Source: Syntrophotaleaceae bacterium (GTDB lineage: Bacteria > Desulfobacterota > Desulfuromonadia > Desulfuromonadales > Syntrophotaleaceae). Taken from it: DNA of 64,000 nt. Every line of letters begins with the position of its first letter. Within the stretch, counting starts at the first letter, position 1. The position numbers were made by a program, and so were the translations under genes. Under the pieces are notes generated by a model. It saw only the letters and a list, made by a program, of their open reading frames with translations, searched no databases and was not told the origin of the DNA. Shown here piece by piece: positions 35,339 to 44,409 of the stretch. The stretch covers positions 686,001 through 750,000 of the forward strand of contig JAWKQB010000002.1 of the NCBI GenBank assembly GCA_041390365.1, read 5' to 3'.

Positions 35339-36406
35339 ATGCTACCTGGGCTATTAGGGGCAAAAAAAAATGTCGTAGGGATTGATGTCGGGTCGAGTTC
35401 CATCAAGCTGGTTCAGTTGAAAGAGGTAAAGGGCCGATATCGATTGCTGAACCTCGGGGTTGCCCAATTGCCGCCCGAGGCGATTGTCGACAATACCGTC
35501 ATGGATTCGGTAGCTGTTGTGGACCGGATCCGAAATCTCGTGGAAAACCAGAAGATCAAGACAAAAAATGTCGCCACTTCCGTATCCGGTCACTCGGTAA
35601 TCATTCGAAAGATCACCATGCCGGTCATGACGGAAGAAGAGGTGCAGAATTCAATAGAATGGGAAGCCGAGCAGTTTATCCCCTTCGAAATTTCCGAAGT
35701 CAATCTCGACTTCCAGATAATCGGTCCCGACCCCAATGACTCTGCCCAGATGACTGTGCTGCTGGTTGCCGCTAAAAAAGATTTTGTCAATGAAGGACTT
35801 TCTATTTTCAATGAATGCGGTTTGAATCCGGTCGTGTTGGATATCGATTGTTTTGCTCTGCAGAATGCTTTCGAGGCCAATTACGGCATAGAAGAGGAAA
35901 AAATCATTGCTCTGGTCGATATCGGCGCCAGTGAAATGAACGTCAATGTTTTGAAGGGCGGCAGCTCTGTTTTTACCCGCGATATCCAGGTCGGCGGGAA
36001 CATGTTCAGCGAGGAGATTCAAAAGCGCCTCGGCCTCAACAGTGAGGAAGCCGAACAGGTCAAACTCGGAGCGGACGTTGAAGGTGTCGATCGGACCGCC
36101 GTAACTGAAGTCATGAGTGAGTCGGCGGAGAGTTTGGCTCAGGAAATTCAGCGTTCTCTCGACTACTTTTCCGCCACCTCCTCGGATGACAAGGTTGACA
36201 GAATTTACATCAGTGGCGGGGTGTCGCGGACTCCCGGTATGGTTGATGTCCTGGAACAACGCATCGGTGTCCCGGTCGAGCTGCTCGATCCCTTCCGCGA
36301 AATTGAAATTGACGAGGAGATTCTTGATCGCGACTATGTCCAGGCGGTTGCTCCTCTTTTTGCGGTCGGAGTGGGGCTTGCCATGAGGAGGTTCGGCGAC
36401 AAATGA
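35339..36406 (+). CDS. pilM: Type IV pilus assembly protein PilM
   Basis: A 355-residue actin-like cytoplasmic protein that binds the PilN N-terminus and links the alignment complex to the ATPases. ATP-binding motifs VVGIDVGSSSIKLVQL (about 12-27), LVDIGASEMNVNVL (about 194) and YISGGVSRTPGM (about 290) are visible. First gene of pilMNOPQ; overlaps pilN by 4 bases. The GGGGACTCC upstream gives a moderate ribosome site. Confidence 0.96.
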   Translation: MLPGLLGAKKNVVGIDVGSSSIKLVQLKEVKGRYRLLNLGVAQLPPEAIVDNTVMDSVAVVDRIRNLVENQKIKTKNVATSVSGHSVIIRKITMPVMTEEEVQNSIEWEAEQFIPFEISEVNLDFQIIGPDPNDSAQMTVLLVAAKKDFVNEGLSIFNECGLNPVVLDIDCFALQNAFEANYGIEEEKIIALVDIGASEMNVNVLKGGSSVFTRDIQVGGNMFSEEIQKRLGLNSEEAEQVKLGADVEGVDRTAVTEVMSESAESLAQEIQRSLDYFSATSSDDKVDRIYISGGVSRTPGMVDVLEQRIGVPVELLDPFREIEIDEEILDRDYVQAVAPLFAVGVGLAMRRFGDK

Positions 36407-36975
36407 TTCGAATCAATCTGCTGCCGGTCAGAGCTGCGCAAAAAAAGGCCAGACTGCAGGGACAGTTGGCTGTGGTTGGTCTGGCATTAATTGCAACAGG
36501 GGTGGTTTGTGCCATGTTGTATGCCTCCATGGCAGTCAGGATCTCCTCTCAGAAAAAGGACATTACCCGGATCGAAAAGGAAATCGACAGCCTGAAGAAA
36601 GTCATCGGGGAAGTGGCCACGATCAAGCAGCTGCAGAAGGAATATCAGTCCAAGCTGGATGTCCTTGAAGAGCTGAAGCACAAAAAGACCGGGCCTGTTC
36701 ACCTGCTTGATGAGCTGAGCCGGGTTCTTCCCGAAAAACTCTGGCTGGAGGATTTCAAGGAAACTGCCGGCAGCATATCCATCAAAGGAATCGGGCTGAA
36801 TGAGGCTACCGTTGCCAGGTTCATGAGAGATCTTGAGACTTCCCCTTATTATCAGGGAGTTGAGCTTCAGGTCACGGAGCAGACAACTGAAAAAAGCGGT
36901 TTGAAGTTGCAAAAATTCGATTTGACCTGCCAGGTTCAAAGGCCTGCCTCTCCTACGGCTACGGCCTCGAATTAG
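36403..36975 (+). CDS. pilN: Type IV pilus assembly protein PilN
   Basis: A 190-residue bitopic inner-membrane protein. The N-terminal INLLP motif (residues 4-8) binds PilM; one membrane helix (about 24-46) is followed by a coiled coil (about 50-95) and a ferredoxin-like periplasmic domain. It pairs with PilO. Start ATG overlaps the pilM stop. Confidence 0.95.
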   Translation: MIRINLLPVRAAQKKARLQGQLAVVGLALIATGVVCAMLYASMAVRISSQKKDITRIEKEIDSLKKVIGEVATIKQLQKEYQSKLDVLEELKHKKTGPVHLLDELSRVLPEKLWLEDFKETAGSISIKGIGLNEATVARFMRDLETSPYYQGVELQVTEQTTEKSGLKLQKFDLTCQVQRPASPTATASN

Positions 36976-36988
36976 CGAAGGGGGAAGG

Positions 36989-37597
36989 ATGAATCCCACG
37001 ATCGAAAAATTACTAAAGCTTCCGCTGTATCAGCGGGTTTTGATGCTGGCAGGGATAGTCGGGGTCATAGCCGCAGGTTTTATCTACCTTATCTATCTGC
37101 CTCAATCCCAGGAGCTTTCCGGGTTAAAGGACCGTCGGGAAAGACTGGAGGCAAAACTCGAGGAAGACCAGCGGATCGCAGATAATCTCCCGAAATTTCG
37201 GGAGGAATTTGAGAAGATGAAAAAACGCCTGGATCTGGCTCTGGCGGAATTACCGAACGAAAAGGAAATCCCGACCCTTCTGACGAATATCGCCGGGTTG
37301 GCTAAAGATAATGGACTCGATGTTCTTCGATTCAAACCTGGAAGTGAAGTACCTCAGGGTTTCTATGCCGAGGTGCCAGTGGAATTAAAGCTGGTCGGTT
37401 CCTATCATGAAGTGGCAATGTTTTTTAACGACATTGGGAACATGTCCCGGATTGTGAACATCAACAATCTTCAGATGGGAGGTGCCAAGGCAGATGGTGG
37501 TCGAAATCTGCTGTCGGTGGAATGTCTTGCGACCACCTTTCGCTTTGTTGACAATCCCCAAGAGCAGCAAGGCAACAAGAAAGGGACGAACCAATGA
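36989..37597 (+). CDS. pilO: Type IV pilus assembly protein PilO
   Basis: A 202-residue bitopic protein: helix at about 17-37, coiled coil (about 38-80, SGLKDRRERLEAKLEEDQR), then a ferredoxin-like fold with the conserved FYAEVPVELKLVGSYHEVAMFF. It forms heterodimers with PilN and binds PilP. GGGGGAAGG precedes the start; the stop overlaps pilP by 4 bases. Confidence 0.95.
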   Translation: MNPTIEKLLKLPLYQRVLMLAGIVGVIAAGFIYLIYLPQSQELSGLKDRRERLEAKLEEDQRIADNLPKFREEFEKMKKRLDLALAELPNEKEIPTLLTNIAGLAKDNGLDVLRFKPGSEVPQGFYAEVPVELKLVGSYHEVAMFFNDIGNMSRIVNINNLQMGGAKADGGRNLLSVECLATTFRFVDNPQEQQGNKKGTNQ

Positions 37598-38124
37598 CCC
37601 CCAAGGTGATTTCTAATCTTTTAACGCTGCTGGCTGCTAGTCTACTTCTGGCAGGGTGCTGGAATGAAAAAAGTGACGTGTCATCCAATTCAGCAGCAAC
37701 CCGAGTTGCTTCTCCAAGGGTCACGAAACAGGCTACAGAAGCGGTTGATCCAGCTGTTGAAAAATCCCCTCCTGTCTATGTCTACAATCCGGCCGGAAAA
37801 CGTGACCCCTTCGAAACCTTGTTGATGATCCGAAAGCCTGTTGATGATGCGAATGAACCACGAACCCCTCTGCAGGAATTCGAACTGGGTCAGTTTCGGC
37901 TTGCCGGCATAATTGTTGGAAAGGATGATCCTGTGGCAATGGTTATGGCCCCGGGAGGGAAGTCCTATATTTTGAAAAAGGGCGTGAAAATCGGCAAAAA
38001 TGCCGGGACGGTAATGGATATTCAAAAGGATGGTGTCCTGGTTGAAGAGCGGTTCTATGATTTTTCCGGGGAGTTTCGGAAAAGCATTCAGAAGATCGAG
38101 CTTCCTGAGCGGGAAGGAGTGTAA
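37594..38124 (+). CDS. pilP: Type IV pilus lipoprotein PilP
   Basis: A 176-residue inner-membrane lipoprotein with lipobox LLAGC (Cys22), a flexible linker, the short YVYNPAGKRDPFETLL segment that binds PilN/PilO, and a beta domain with FRLAGIIVGKDDPVAMVM that contacts PilQ. Asn24 after Cys (CWN) does not suggest a clear sorting rule here. Overlaps pilO by 4 bases. Confidence 0.94.
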   Translation: MTPKVISNLLTLLAASLLLAGCWNEKSDVSSNSAATRVASPRVTKQATEAVDPAVEKSPPVYVYNPAGKRDPFETLLMIRKPVDDANEPRTPLQEFELGQFRLAGIIVGKDDPVAMVMAPGGKSYILKKGVKIGKNAGTVMDIQKDGVLVEERFYDFSGEFRKSIQKIELPEREGV

Positions 38125-38128
38125 TGAG

Positions 38129-40423
38129 ATGGGTGAGGTTGCATTCAGGTCAAAAAGAGAAAGTCGGCCGTATGCCCTGCTTTTGCTTTTGGGGGTCATG
38201 ACCTTCGCGCTGGTCTTTCAGCCGATTTTGACGGGGGCAGTGGAAACGGATAAGGAAACAGCGGCTATCAGCCAGGAACAACCTGTTGCCAATACCGAGG
38301 TTTTGGTGGAGACCTCCGAGCAAGAGGCCCGAATGGATGGCTCCATGGCCTTGAGCACGGAAGTCCCGGCGAAAAAGGTTGTTGCTGTGCATGCCGAAAA
38401 AGGCTCTGTTTCTTTGCAGACGGATGGCAAGATAAATACATTCAAGTATTTTCCGTTGGGGGCACCGAGTCGGCTGGTTGTCGATCTTTACGGAGTGGCT
38501 CCTGATTTAACCAAACGCGCCTTTCCGCTGGATTCAGGATTCAAAAGGATCAGGGTCGGAACATACCCGGATAAGACAAGATTCGTTTTTGATGCCGCTT
38601 CCACCAGTCTTCCGGACTATTCGGTTACTTCCACTGAAAACATTGTAAAGGTTGAATGGCAGGAAACTGCTGAAAAGAAGGTTTCTGCGAAAAAAAACCC
38701 TTCGAACACGCATTCCGGCGTGCCGGCGACAATCAGCAATATTGACTTCCAAGTCGAAAATGGACGGTCCATTCTGACCGTTGCTGTTTCAGAGCCGGCG
38801 GGGATTATCGAACCCGTTGCCAACGGGGATGTAGTGAGGTTCGGAGTAAAAAATGCCAATATCAGTCGGGCCCTTCGACGAGCTATCGATCCTTCATCCT
38901 TTCCGAGTGCAATTCGGCTGATCACTCCGTATGTAGTTCTTTCCGGGACAACACAGGATGTGCGTTTTGCAGTTGAGCTGAAGGGCCCGGTCCCCTACTC
39001 CTTGGAAAAGGCAGATGGTAGAATCCGGTTTATCGTGGAGGACGGTCCTTTTGCCGAAGCTGTTCCGGTTGCTTATGAAACCCGTGATGTTCCAGTGACA
39101 TCACATCCCGCGAAAAAAACCTTTGCCCAGGCCGTCCAGACAACAACTGCACCAAATGTTCAAATGGCTGCTGTGGATACGACGTTTGATCAAAGGGGGG
39201 ACAGATTTTATACCGGCCAAAAAATTTCCCTGGTATTCGATGATGCCAACATCCGTAACATTCTGCAGTTGATCGCTGAAGTGAGCGACCTTAATATCAT
39301 TGCCGGTGACGAGGTCAAGGGAACCATCACCCTGCGTCTTGTAGATGTACCCTGGGACCAGGCTTTGGAACTGATTATGGACATCAAGGGCTTGGGCATG
39401 CTGCGCGATGGAAATGTTGTCCGAATCATGCCCAAGGAACAGATCCATAAGATGCAGGAAGATCAATTTGCAGCAGCCAGGAAATTGGAGAAACTCGAAG
39501 ACCTGGTAACCGAGGTCGTCACCGTCAACTATTCCAATATTGAGGATGTTGGCAAGCGGAGCAAGGAGTATCTCAGCGAGCGAGGCAAGGTTATCGAGGA
39601 CATCCGCAACAAGAATTTGATCGTGACCGATATACCCTCTGTCGTTGACTCCATCAAAAAAATGGTTGCTCTGGTCGATACGCCGGAACGACAGGTGCTG
39701 ATCGAAGCACGGATTGTCGAGGCGAGATCCACCTTCTCCAGAGACCTGGGGGTCAATTGGGGGATAACCTACAATAGTGAACCTGGCATTAACACGACTC
39801 CTAACCTGACAGGGCAAACGGGTGGTGGCGGAAGTTTTGCTCTGATTCCGGAATTGGTCACCGCTGGCGCCGGTGGTTTTGCCTCATCCGTTAGATTTGG
39901 CAATACGGCAGTCGACAAACTGGTTCTTGATCTTCGCCTTTCCGCCCTTGAACAGACCGGGGATGGGCGAATCATCTCCACTCCGCGTGTTACAACTCTT
40001 AACGGTCAGGAGGCCGAGATTGCTCAGGGTACCGAGATCCCTTATACGACCATCAGCGATGAGGGCCCGAAAACCGAGTTCAAGAAAGCCGAACTGAGCC
40101 TCAAGGTCAAACCAGAGATCAATCCTGATGGATCCATTTTCATGTCCATAACGGCCCGTAATGATTCTCGTGGTGAAACCGTTCCGACTATAGAGGGTTT
40201 CGCTGTAGCCATCGATACCAAAAAGGCTGAAACCAAGGTCATGGTTCAAGACGGAGAGACGACAGTTATAGGCGGTATCTTCATCGAGGACAAATCTGAA
40301 AGTGTTTCCGGGATACCGTGGCTGAAAAACATTCCGGTTCTCGGTTACCTGTTCAAAAGCAGATCGGTCAGTGAGCAGCGCCGTGAACTGCTGATTTTCA
40401 TCACTCCCCGTATTTTGGAGTAG
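38129..40423 (+). CDS. pilQ: Type IV pilus secretin PilQ
   Basis: A 764-residue outer-membrane secretin through which the pilus exits. Order: signal/membrane segment (about 14-35), two AMIN-like peptidoglycan-binding regions (about 90-175 and 205-300), STN domain (about 375-430, KISLVFDDANIRNILQLIAE), secretin N domain (about 455-530) and the secretin barrel (about 560-764) with VLIEARIVEA and the end motif PRILE. ATG 38129 follows AAGGAG (38114-38119), 4 bases after the pilP stop; the longer open frame overlapping pilP is not used. The operon ends in a strong terminator. Confidence 0.96.
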   Translation: MGEVAFRSKRESRPYALLLLLGVMTFALVFQPILTGAVETDKETAAISQEQPVANTEVLVETSEQEARMDGSMALSTEVPAKKVVAVHAEKGSVSLQTDGKINTFKYFPLGAPSRLVVDLYGVAPDLTKRAFPLDSGFKRIRVGTYPDKTRFVFDAASTSLPDYSVTSTENIVKVEWQETAEKKVSAKKNPSNTHSGVPATISNIDFQVENGRSILTVAVSEPAGIIEPVANGDVVRFGVKNANISRALRRAIDPSSFPSAIRLITPYVVLSGTTQDVRFAVELKGPVPYSLEKADGRIRFIVEDGPFAEAVPVAYETRDVPVTSHPAKKTFAQAVQTTTAPNVQMAAVDTTFDQRGDRFYTGQKISLVFDDANIRNILQLIAEVSDLNIIAGDEVKGTITLRLVDVPWDQALELIMDIKGLGMLRDGNVVRIMPKEQIHKMQEDQFAAARKLEKLEDLVTEVVTVNYSNIEDVGKRSKEYLSERGKVIEDIRNKNLIVTDIPSVVDSIKKMVALVDTPERQVLIEARIVEARSTFSRDLGVNWGITYNSEPGINTTPNLTGQTGGGGSFALIPELVTAGAGGFASSVRFGNTAVDKLVLDLRLSALEQTGDGRIISTPRVTTLNGQEAEIAQGTEIPYTTISDEGPKTEFKKAELSLKVKPEINPDGSIFMSITARNDSRGETVPTIEGFAVAIDTKKAETKVMVQDGETTVIGGIFIEDKSESVSGIPWLKNIPVLGYLFKSRSVSEQRRELLIFITPRILE

Positions 40424-40462
40424 AAAAAGCGAGTCTTTTCCGCTATTGTTGAGCCGTTGATG

Positions 40463-40497
40463 AAAAAAAGGACAGGTTGCCGCCTGTCCTTTTTTTC
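40463..40497. terminator. Strong terminator after pilQ
   Basis: AAAAAAAGGACAGG, loop TTGCCG, CCTGTCCTTTTTTT. It cleanly separates pilMNOPQ from the aro operon. Confidence 0.92.
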
Positions 40498-40538
40498 AGG
40501 ATCTGGAAGCAACTCAGTTGAAAGGCAGCAGTGGGAAG

Positions 40539-41705
40539 ATGACGTTGCGTTATTTGACCGCCGGTGAATCCCATGGGCCTGGCCTTACGGCCATCGTCGA
40601 GGGAATTCCGGCCAATCTTGAATTGACGGAAGACGATATCAACCGTCACCTGAGCCGTCGCCAGGAGGGTTATGGGCGGGGCGGCCGGATGAAGATCGAA
40701 AAGGATCAGGTGTCCTTACTGTCCGGGGTGAGGTGGGGCAGGACCCTCGGTTCGCCGATTACCCTCTCGATCCGCAACCGGGACTGGGAAAACTGGGACA
40801 AGACCATGTCGCCTCTGGCGGAAAATCGTCAGGAGGGGGTGGCGGTGACCCATCCCCGGCCCGGCCATGCAGATCTGACGGGGGTCATCAAGTACCGGCA
40901 GGAGGATGCGCGGAATATTCTCGAGCGCTCCAGCGCTCGGGAAACGGCTGCCCGGGTGGCGGTGGGAGCGCTTTGTGCGAAGTTTCTTCGGGACCTTGGC
41001 ATCGAGGTCTTCGGCTATGTTGCTGAAATCGGCGGAGTGGCCGCTTTCAGCGATGAAGAGATGCCTGATTATCGGGAGCGGTTTCAGCGCTGCGAGAACA
41101 GTCCCTGCCGTACCTTCGACCCCCGGGCGGAACAGGAGATGATCGCCGCCATCGACCGGGCCAAAGGGGATGGGGATTCCCTGGGTGGAGTGGTCGAGGT
41201 GGTGGTGCTCGGGCTTCCTCTGGGGCTGGGCAGCCATGTGCACTGGGACCGCCGGCTCGACGGCCGACTGGCCGGGGCCGTGATGAGCATTCAGGCTTTC
41301 AAGGGGGTGGAGATCGGCATCGGTTTCGAGGCCGCCCGCCGGCCGGGGTCCCGGGTGCACGACGAGATCTTTTACGAACAGGGCCGCATCGTGCGGCGCA
41401 CCAATCGTGCGGGAGGTCTGGAAGGCGGCATGACCAACGGAGCGCCCCTGGTGGTTCGGGGAGCGATGAAGCCGATCCCGACCCTGTATCAGCCGTTGAG
41501 AACATTCGACATCGGCACCAAGGAGCCCTATGCGGCGACCGTCGAACGGTCCGATGTGTGCGCCGTTCCCGCCGCAGCGGTGGTTGCCGAAGCGGTTGTC
41601 GCCATCGAGCTGGCCGTTGCCATGCTGGAAAAATTCGGGGGCGATGCCATGGAAGAGGTGCGCGAGAACCTGGCTGCCTATCTGCGTCATGTGCGGGAAT
41701 TCTGA
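40539..41705 (+). CDS. aroC: Chorismate synthase
   Basis: A 388-residue FMN-dependent enzyme that converts EPSP to chorismate. Motifs TAGESHGPGLTAIVEG (about 6-21), EGYGRGGRMKIE, GGDSLGG-like GDGDSLGGVVEV and ERSSARETAARVA are present. ATG 40539 is chosen over TTG 40518 because homology begins there. The product feeds aromatic amino acids and, through MqnA at 49713, menaquinone. Overlaps aroK by 17 bases. Confidence 0.96.
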   Translation: MTLRYLTAGESHGPGLTAIVEGIPANLELTEDDINRHLSRRQEGYGRGGRMKIEKDQVSLLSGVRWGRTLGSPITLSIRNRDWENWDKTMSPLAENRQEGVAVTHPRPGHADLTGVIKYRQEDARNILERSSARETAARVAVGALCAKFLRDLGIEVFGYVAEIGGVAAFSDEEMPDYRERFQRCENSPCRTFDPRAEQEMIAAIDRAKGDGDSLGGVVEVVVLGLPLGLGSHVHWDRRLDGRLAGAVMSIQAFKGVEIGIGFEAARRPGSRVHDEIFYEQGRIVRRTNRAGGLEGGMTNGAPLVVRGAMKPIPTLYQPLRTFDIGTKEPYAATVERSDVCAVPAAAVVAEAVVAIELAVAMLEKFGGDAMEEVRENLAAYLRHVREF

Positions 41706-42225
41706 CTTTAGAAACATCGTCCTGATCGGCTTCATGGGAGCGGGCAAGAGCACCGTCGGCCGGGCTTTGGCAGCGGCAGCCTCCTTCCGGCTGGTCGATA
41801 CCGACGATCTGATCATTCAGAACAGAGGCCGGTCCATTCCCCAAATCTTTGCCGAAGAGGGTGAGAAAGCCTTCCGGCGCTATGAGACCGAGGCCCTGCG
41901 TTCCCTGGCCGATACAAGGGGGCTGGTGGTAGCCACCGGCGGCGGGATTGTTGGTCGACCGGAAAACTGGGATCTGATGCGCCTTCTGGGGCCCATCGTC
42001 TACCTCCGAGCAGGGTGGCCGACCTTGCGGGCCCGCATCGGTGCCTGCACCAACCGGCCGCTGGCGTCCGGTGATCGGTCTGAAGAAGAGGTCGTCGCCC
42101 TGTTGCAAAACCGGCTGCCTCTTTACGAACAGGCCGATCTGATCGTCGATACCGAAAACAAAACCGTTGCCGAAGTGATCGACGAGATCCGGCGGGGCAT
42201 TGAAAACGGATGTGAGCATGGTTGA
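41689..42225 (+). CDS. aroK: Shikimate kinase
   Basis: A 178-residue P-loop kinase: GFMGAGKST (about 13-21) and the substrate residues in DTDDLI, FRRYETEAL, and ATGGGIV. It phosphorylates shikimate with ATP. ATG 41689 lies inside the end of aroC; the frame further upstream is a shadow of aroC. Overlaps aroB by 8 bases, showing tight translational coupling. Confidence 0.94.
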   Translation: MCGNSDFRNIVLIGFMGAGKSTVGRALAAAASFRLVDTDDLIIQNRGRSIPQIFAEEGEKAFRRYETEALRSLADTRGLVVATGGGIVGRPENWDLMRLLGPIVYLRAGWPTLRARIGACTNRPLASGDRSEEEVVALLQNRLPLYEQADLIVDTENKTVAEVIDEIRRGIENGCEHG

Positions 42226-43312
42226 ACGTATCAGAGTCGGGCTCGGGGATCGGGCTTATCCCATCTGGATCGGGGAGGGCATCCTGCAGGATCTGGATGC
42301 TGCCCTGAAAGATATCGATTTCCCAAAGAAAGTAGCTCTTGTCTGTCACCCTGCGGTTCACGATCTTTACGGCGAAACGGTCCTGCGGTCCTTGGCCGGG
42401 GCCGGTTTTTCCGTCGCCGTCATCCTTGTCCCCGAGGGGGAGGAACACAAGGACCTGGCCACCCTGGAGACCATCTACGATGCCCTCATTCGGCAGGGTT
42501 TCGACAGGGGGTCCGGGTTGATCGCCCTCGGCGGCGGCGTCATCGGCGATATGGCCGGCTTCGCCGCGGCGACCTTTCTGCGCGGCATCCCCTATGTTCA
42601 GGTTCCCACGACTCTGCTGGCCCAGGTGGACAGTTCGGTGGGAGGCAAAACCGCCGTCAATCATCCCCTGGGAAAGAACCTGATTGGCGCTTTTTACCAG
42701 CCCCGGCATGTGCATATCGATGTGGCCACGCTGAAGTCCCTGCCCGGCCGGGAGTTCTGTGCCGGCATGGCGGAGGTGGTCAAGTACGGTGTGATTCGCG
42801 ATGCGGCATTCTTCCAATGGCTCGAGGAGCATCGGCAGGATCTCCTGCAGATGTCCTCCGAGGCGCTGGTTGCGGCGGTAAAGAAATCTTGCCAAATTAA
42901 AGCGAATGTTGTAGAAACGGACGAAAAAGAGAGCTCGGTACGGGCCATTCTCAATTTCGGACATACCTTCGGCCATGCCGTCGAAACCCTCTCCGGTTAC
43001 GGGGAATACCGGCACGGCGAAGCCGTTGCCATCGGCATGGTGGTGGCCGCGGACATCTCGCGCCGTCTCGGTTTCTGTGATGAAGAGGACGTGAGGGCCA
43101 TTACAGGCCTGCTGAATTCGTTCCGTCTGCCCACTGTTCCTCCACCTCATAGTGCCGAAGCCTATCGCGAAGCCATGATGCGAGACAAAAAAGTCCAAAA
43201 GGGCGTTTTGCGCATGGTTTTCAATCAAGGCATCGGGGACTGCCGGATCGAGGAGATTTCCAACGTGCGGCAGATGCTGAGCGATGTTCTCCAACCGAAC
43301 TTTTCGGGGTGA
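42218..43312 (+). CDS. aroB: 3-Dehydroquinate synthase
   Basis: A 364-residue NAD- and metal-dependent cyclase that makes 3-dehydroquinate from DAHP. PEGEEHKDLATLE, ALGGGVIGDMAGFAAATFLRG, VPTTLLAQVDSSVGGKTAVN and FGHTFGHAVE (metal-binding His) are present. ATG 42218 is used; homology starts at MVERIRVGLG. Confidence 0.96.
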   Translation: MVERIRVGLGDRAYPIWIGEGILQDLDAALKDIDFPKKVALVCHPAVHDLYGETVLRSLAGAGFSVAVILVPEGEEHKDLATLETIYDALIRQGFDRGSGLIALGGGVIGDMAGFAAATFLRGIPYVQVPTTLLAQVDSSVGGKTAVNHPLGKNLIGAFYQPRHVHIDVATLKSLPGREFCAGMAEVVKYGVIRDAAFFQWLEEHRQDLLQMSSEALVAAVKKSCQIKANVVETDEKESSVRAILNFGHTFGHAVETLSGYGEYRHGEAVAIGMVVAADISRRLGFCDEEDVRAITGLLNSFRLPTVPPPHSAEAYREAMMRDKKVQKGVLRMVFNQGIGDCRIEEISNVRQMLSDVLQPNFSG

Positions 43313-43316
43313 GCCG

Positions 43317-44063
43317 ATGACCATGACACAGGAACCTTCTCTCGACAGCTTGATTGCCGGATTTTCCCAGATTCTTGCCAAAGATCCCCATTCCACCGTT
43401 TTTGTTTCCCTCTGCGACGCCTACCGTCGTGCAGGCATGCTCGACGAAGCCCTGCAGGTCGCCCGCAAAGGGGTTCAAAACCTCCCCTGGTTCTGTCCTG
43501 GGCACGTCGTTCTGGGGAAGATTCAGGTCCAGCTCGGCAAACTGAACGAGGCCCAGGAGGCCTTCAACAAGGCCTTGACTCTCGACGGAGAGAGCCTGGC
43601 CGCCCTCAAGGGTCTGGCCGGCGTCTATATCCAGAAAGACCGCCCTGAAATCGCCCGCCAGGTTCTGCAGCGCGCCCTCCAGGTTTATCCCGACAACAGC
43701 TCCGTTCGCCACTTGTTGAGCCTGCTGCCGGGAGAACCGGAGGAAGAGGCTGAAGATTCCGAGGTCGCCGTGAGCGATCCGCCCATTGCAACGGTCACCA
43801 TCGCTGAAGTTTTTCTCAAACAGGGGCTGCTGCCGCAGGCCTGCCAGGTTTATCGGGACATCCTTCAGGCCGAGCCGGGCAATCAAACCATCCGCAAAAA
43901 GCTTGAAGAACTAGAAGGTTTTCTGGCTGGGCAGGACGAGCCGGTTTTCCGGGAAAGGGAGGAGACTCCTGAAAAAAGGCCGGCCAGCGGTGTGGACCCC
44001 CTGACCATTCTTCAGGGCTGGCTTGAACGAATCCGTCAAAGGAGGCAGTTGTATGTTTCATGA
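43317..44063 (+). CDS. Tetratricopeptide repeat protein
   Basis: A 248-residue protein with about four TPR units (about 20-150: TVFVSLCDAYRRAGMLDEAL, PGHVVLGKIQVQLGKLNEAQ, AALKGLAGVYIQKDRPEIAR) and a further unit at about 160-200 after an acidic linker. No signal peptide. TPRs suggest a protein scaffold. It is translated just after aroB and overlaps the roadblock gene by 11 bases, so the two may act together rather than in aromatic synthesis. Function unknown. Confidence 0.8.
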   Translation: MTMTQEPSLDSLIAGFSQILAKDPHSTVFVSLCDAYRRAGMLDEALQVARKGVQNLPWFCPGHVVLGKIQVQLGKLNEAQEAFNKALTLDGESLAALKGLAGVYIQKDRPEIARQVLQRALQVYPDNSSVRHLLSLLPGEPEEEAEDSEVAVSDPPIATVTIAEVFLKQGLLPQACQVYRDILQAEPGNQTIRKKLEELEGFLAGQDEPVFREREETPEKRPASGVDPLTILQGWLERIRQRRQLYVS

Positions 44064-44409
44064 CATCCTGCAGGGTATTCTCAGGGAGGCCGATGGAGTC
44101 AGTGCGGTACTGATGGGTTATGACGGGCTCCCCGTCGACCAGGTCGACAGACCTTGTGACGGTATCGACCTGAACCTGGTGGCTGTGGAGTACGCCAATG
44201 TTCTGAAGGAAGTCAAAAATGCTGTCTCTCTTCTGAACACCGGAGACCTCGAGGAGATGGCCATCCGCACTCAACGCTTTCATGTCATTATCCGTGCCCT
44301 GACCGAGGAGTATTTCGTCACCCTGACTCTGCCGAGGGATGGCAATCTGGGCAAGGGGCGGTACCTGCTGCTCCGCGAGAGCAGCCGGTTGTGCGAGGCG
44401 CTGCGATGA
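44053..44409 (+). CDS. Roadblock/LC7 domain protein
   Basis: A 118-residue single-domain roadblock/LC7 protein (MglB-like family). The pattern GVSAVLMGYDGLPVDQV, a central helix EYANVLKEVKNAV and the strand pair FHVIIRALTEEYFVTLTL fits. AGGAGG at 44040-44045 precedes ATG 44053. Such proteins dimerise and often regulate Ras-like GTPases such as MglA; no GTPase is in this window. It overlaps aroQ by 4 bases. Confidence 0.85.
   Translation: MFHDILQGILREADGVSAVLMGYDGLPVDQVDRPCDGIDLNLVAVEYANVLKEVKNAVSLLNTGDLEEMAIRTQRFHVIIRALTEEYFVTLTLPRDGNLGKGRYLLLRESSRLCEALR

Noticed and set aside
41813..43396. Long open frame antisense to aroK/aroB
   Set aside because: Mirrors the codon bias of two well-conserved enzymes and shows no protein motifs.
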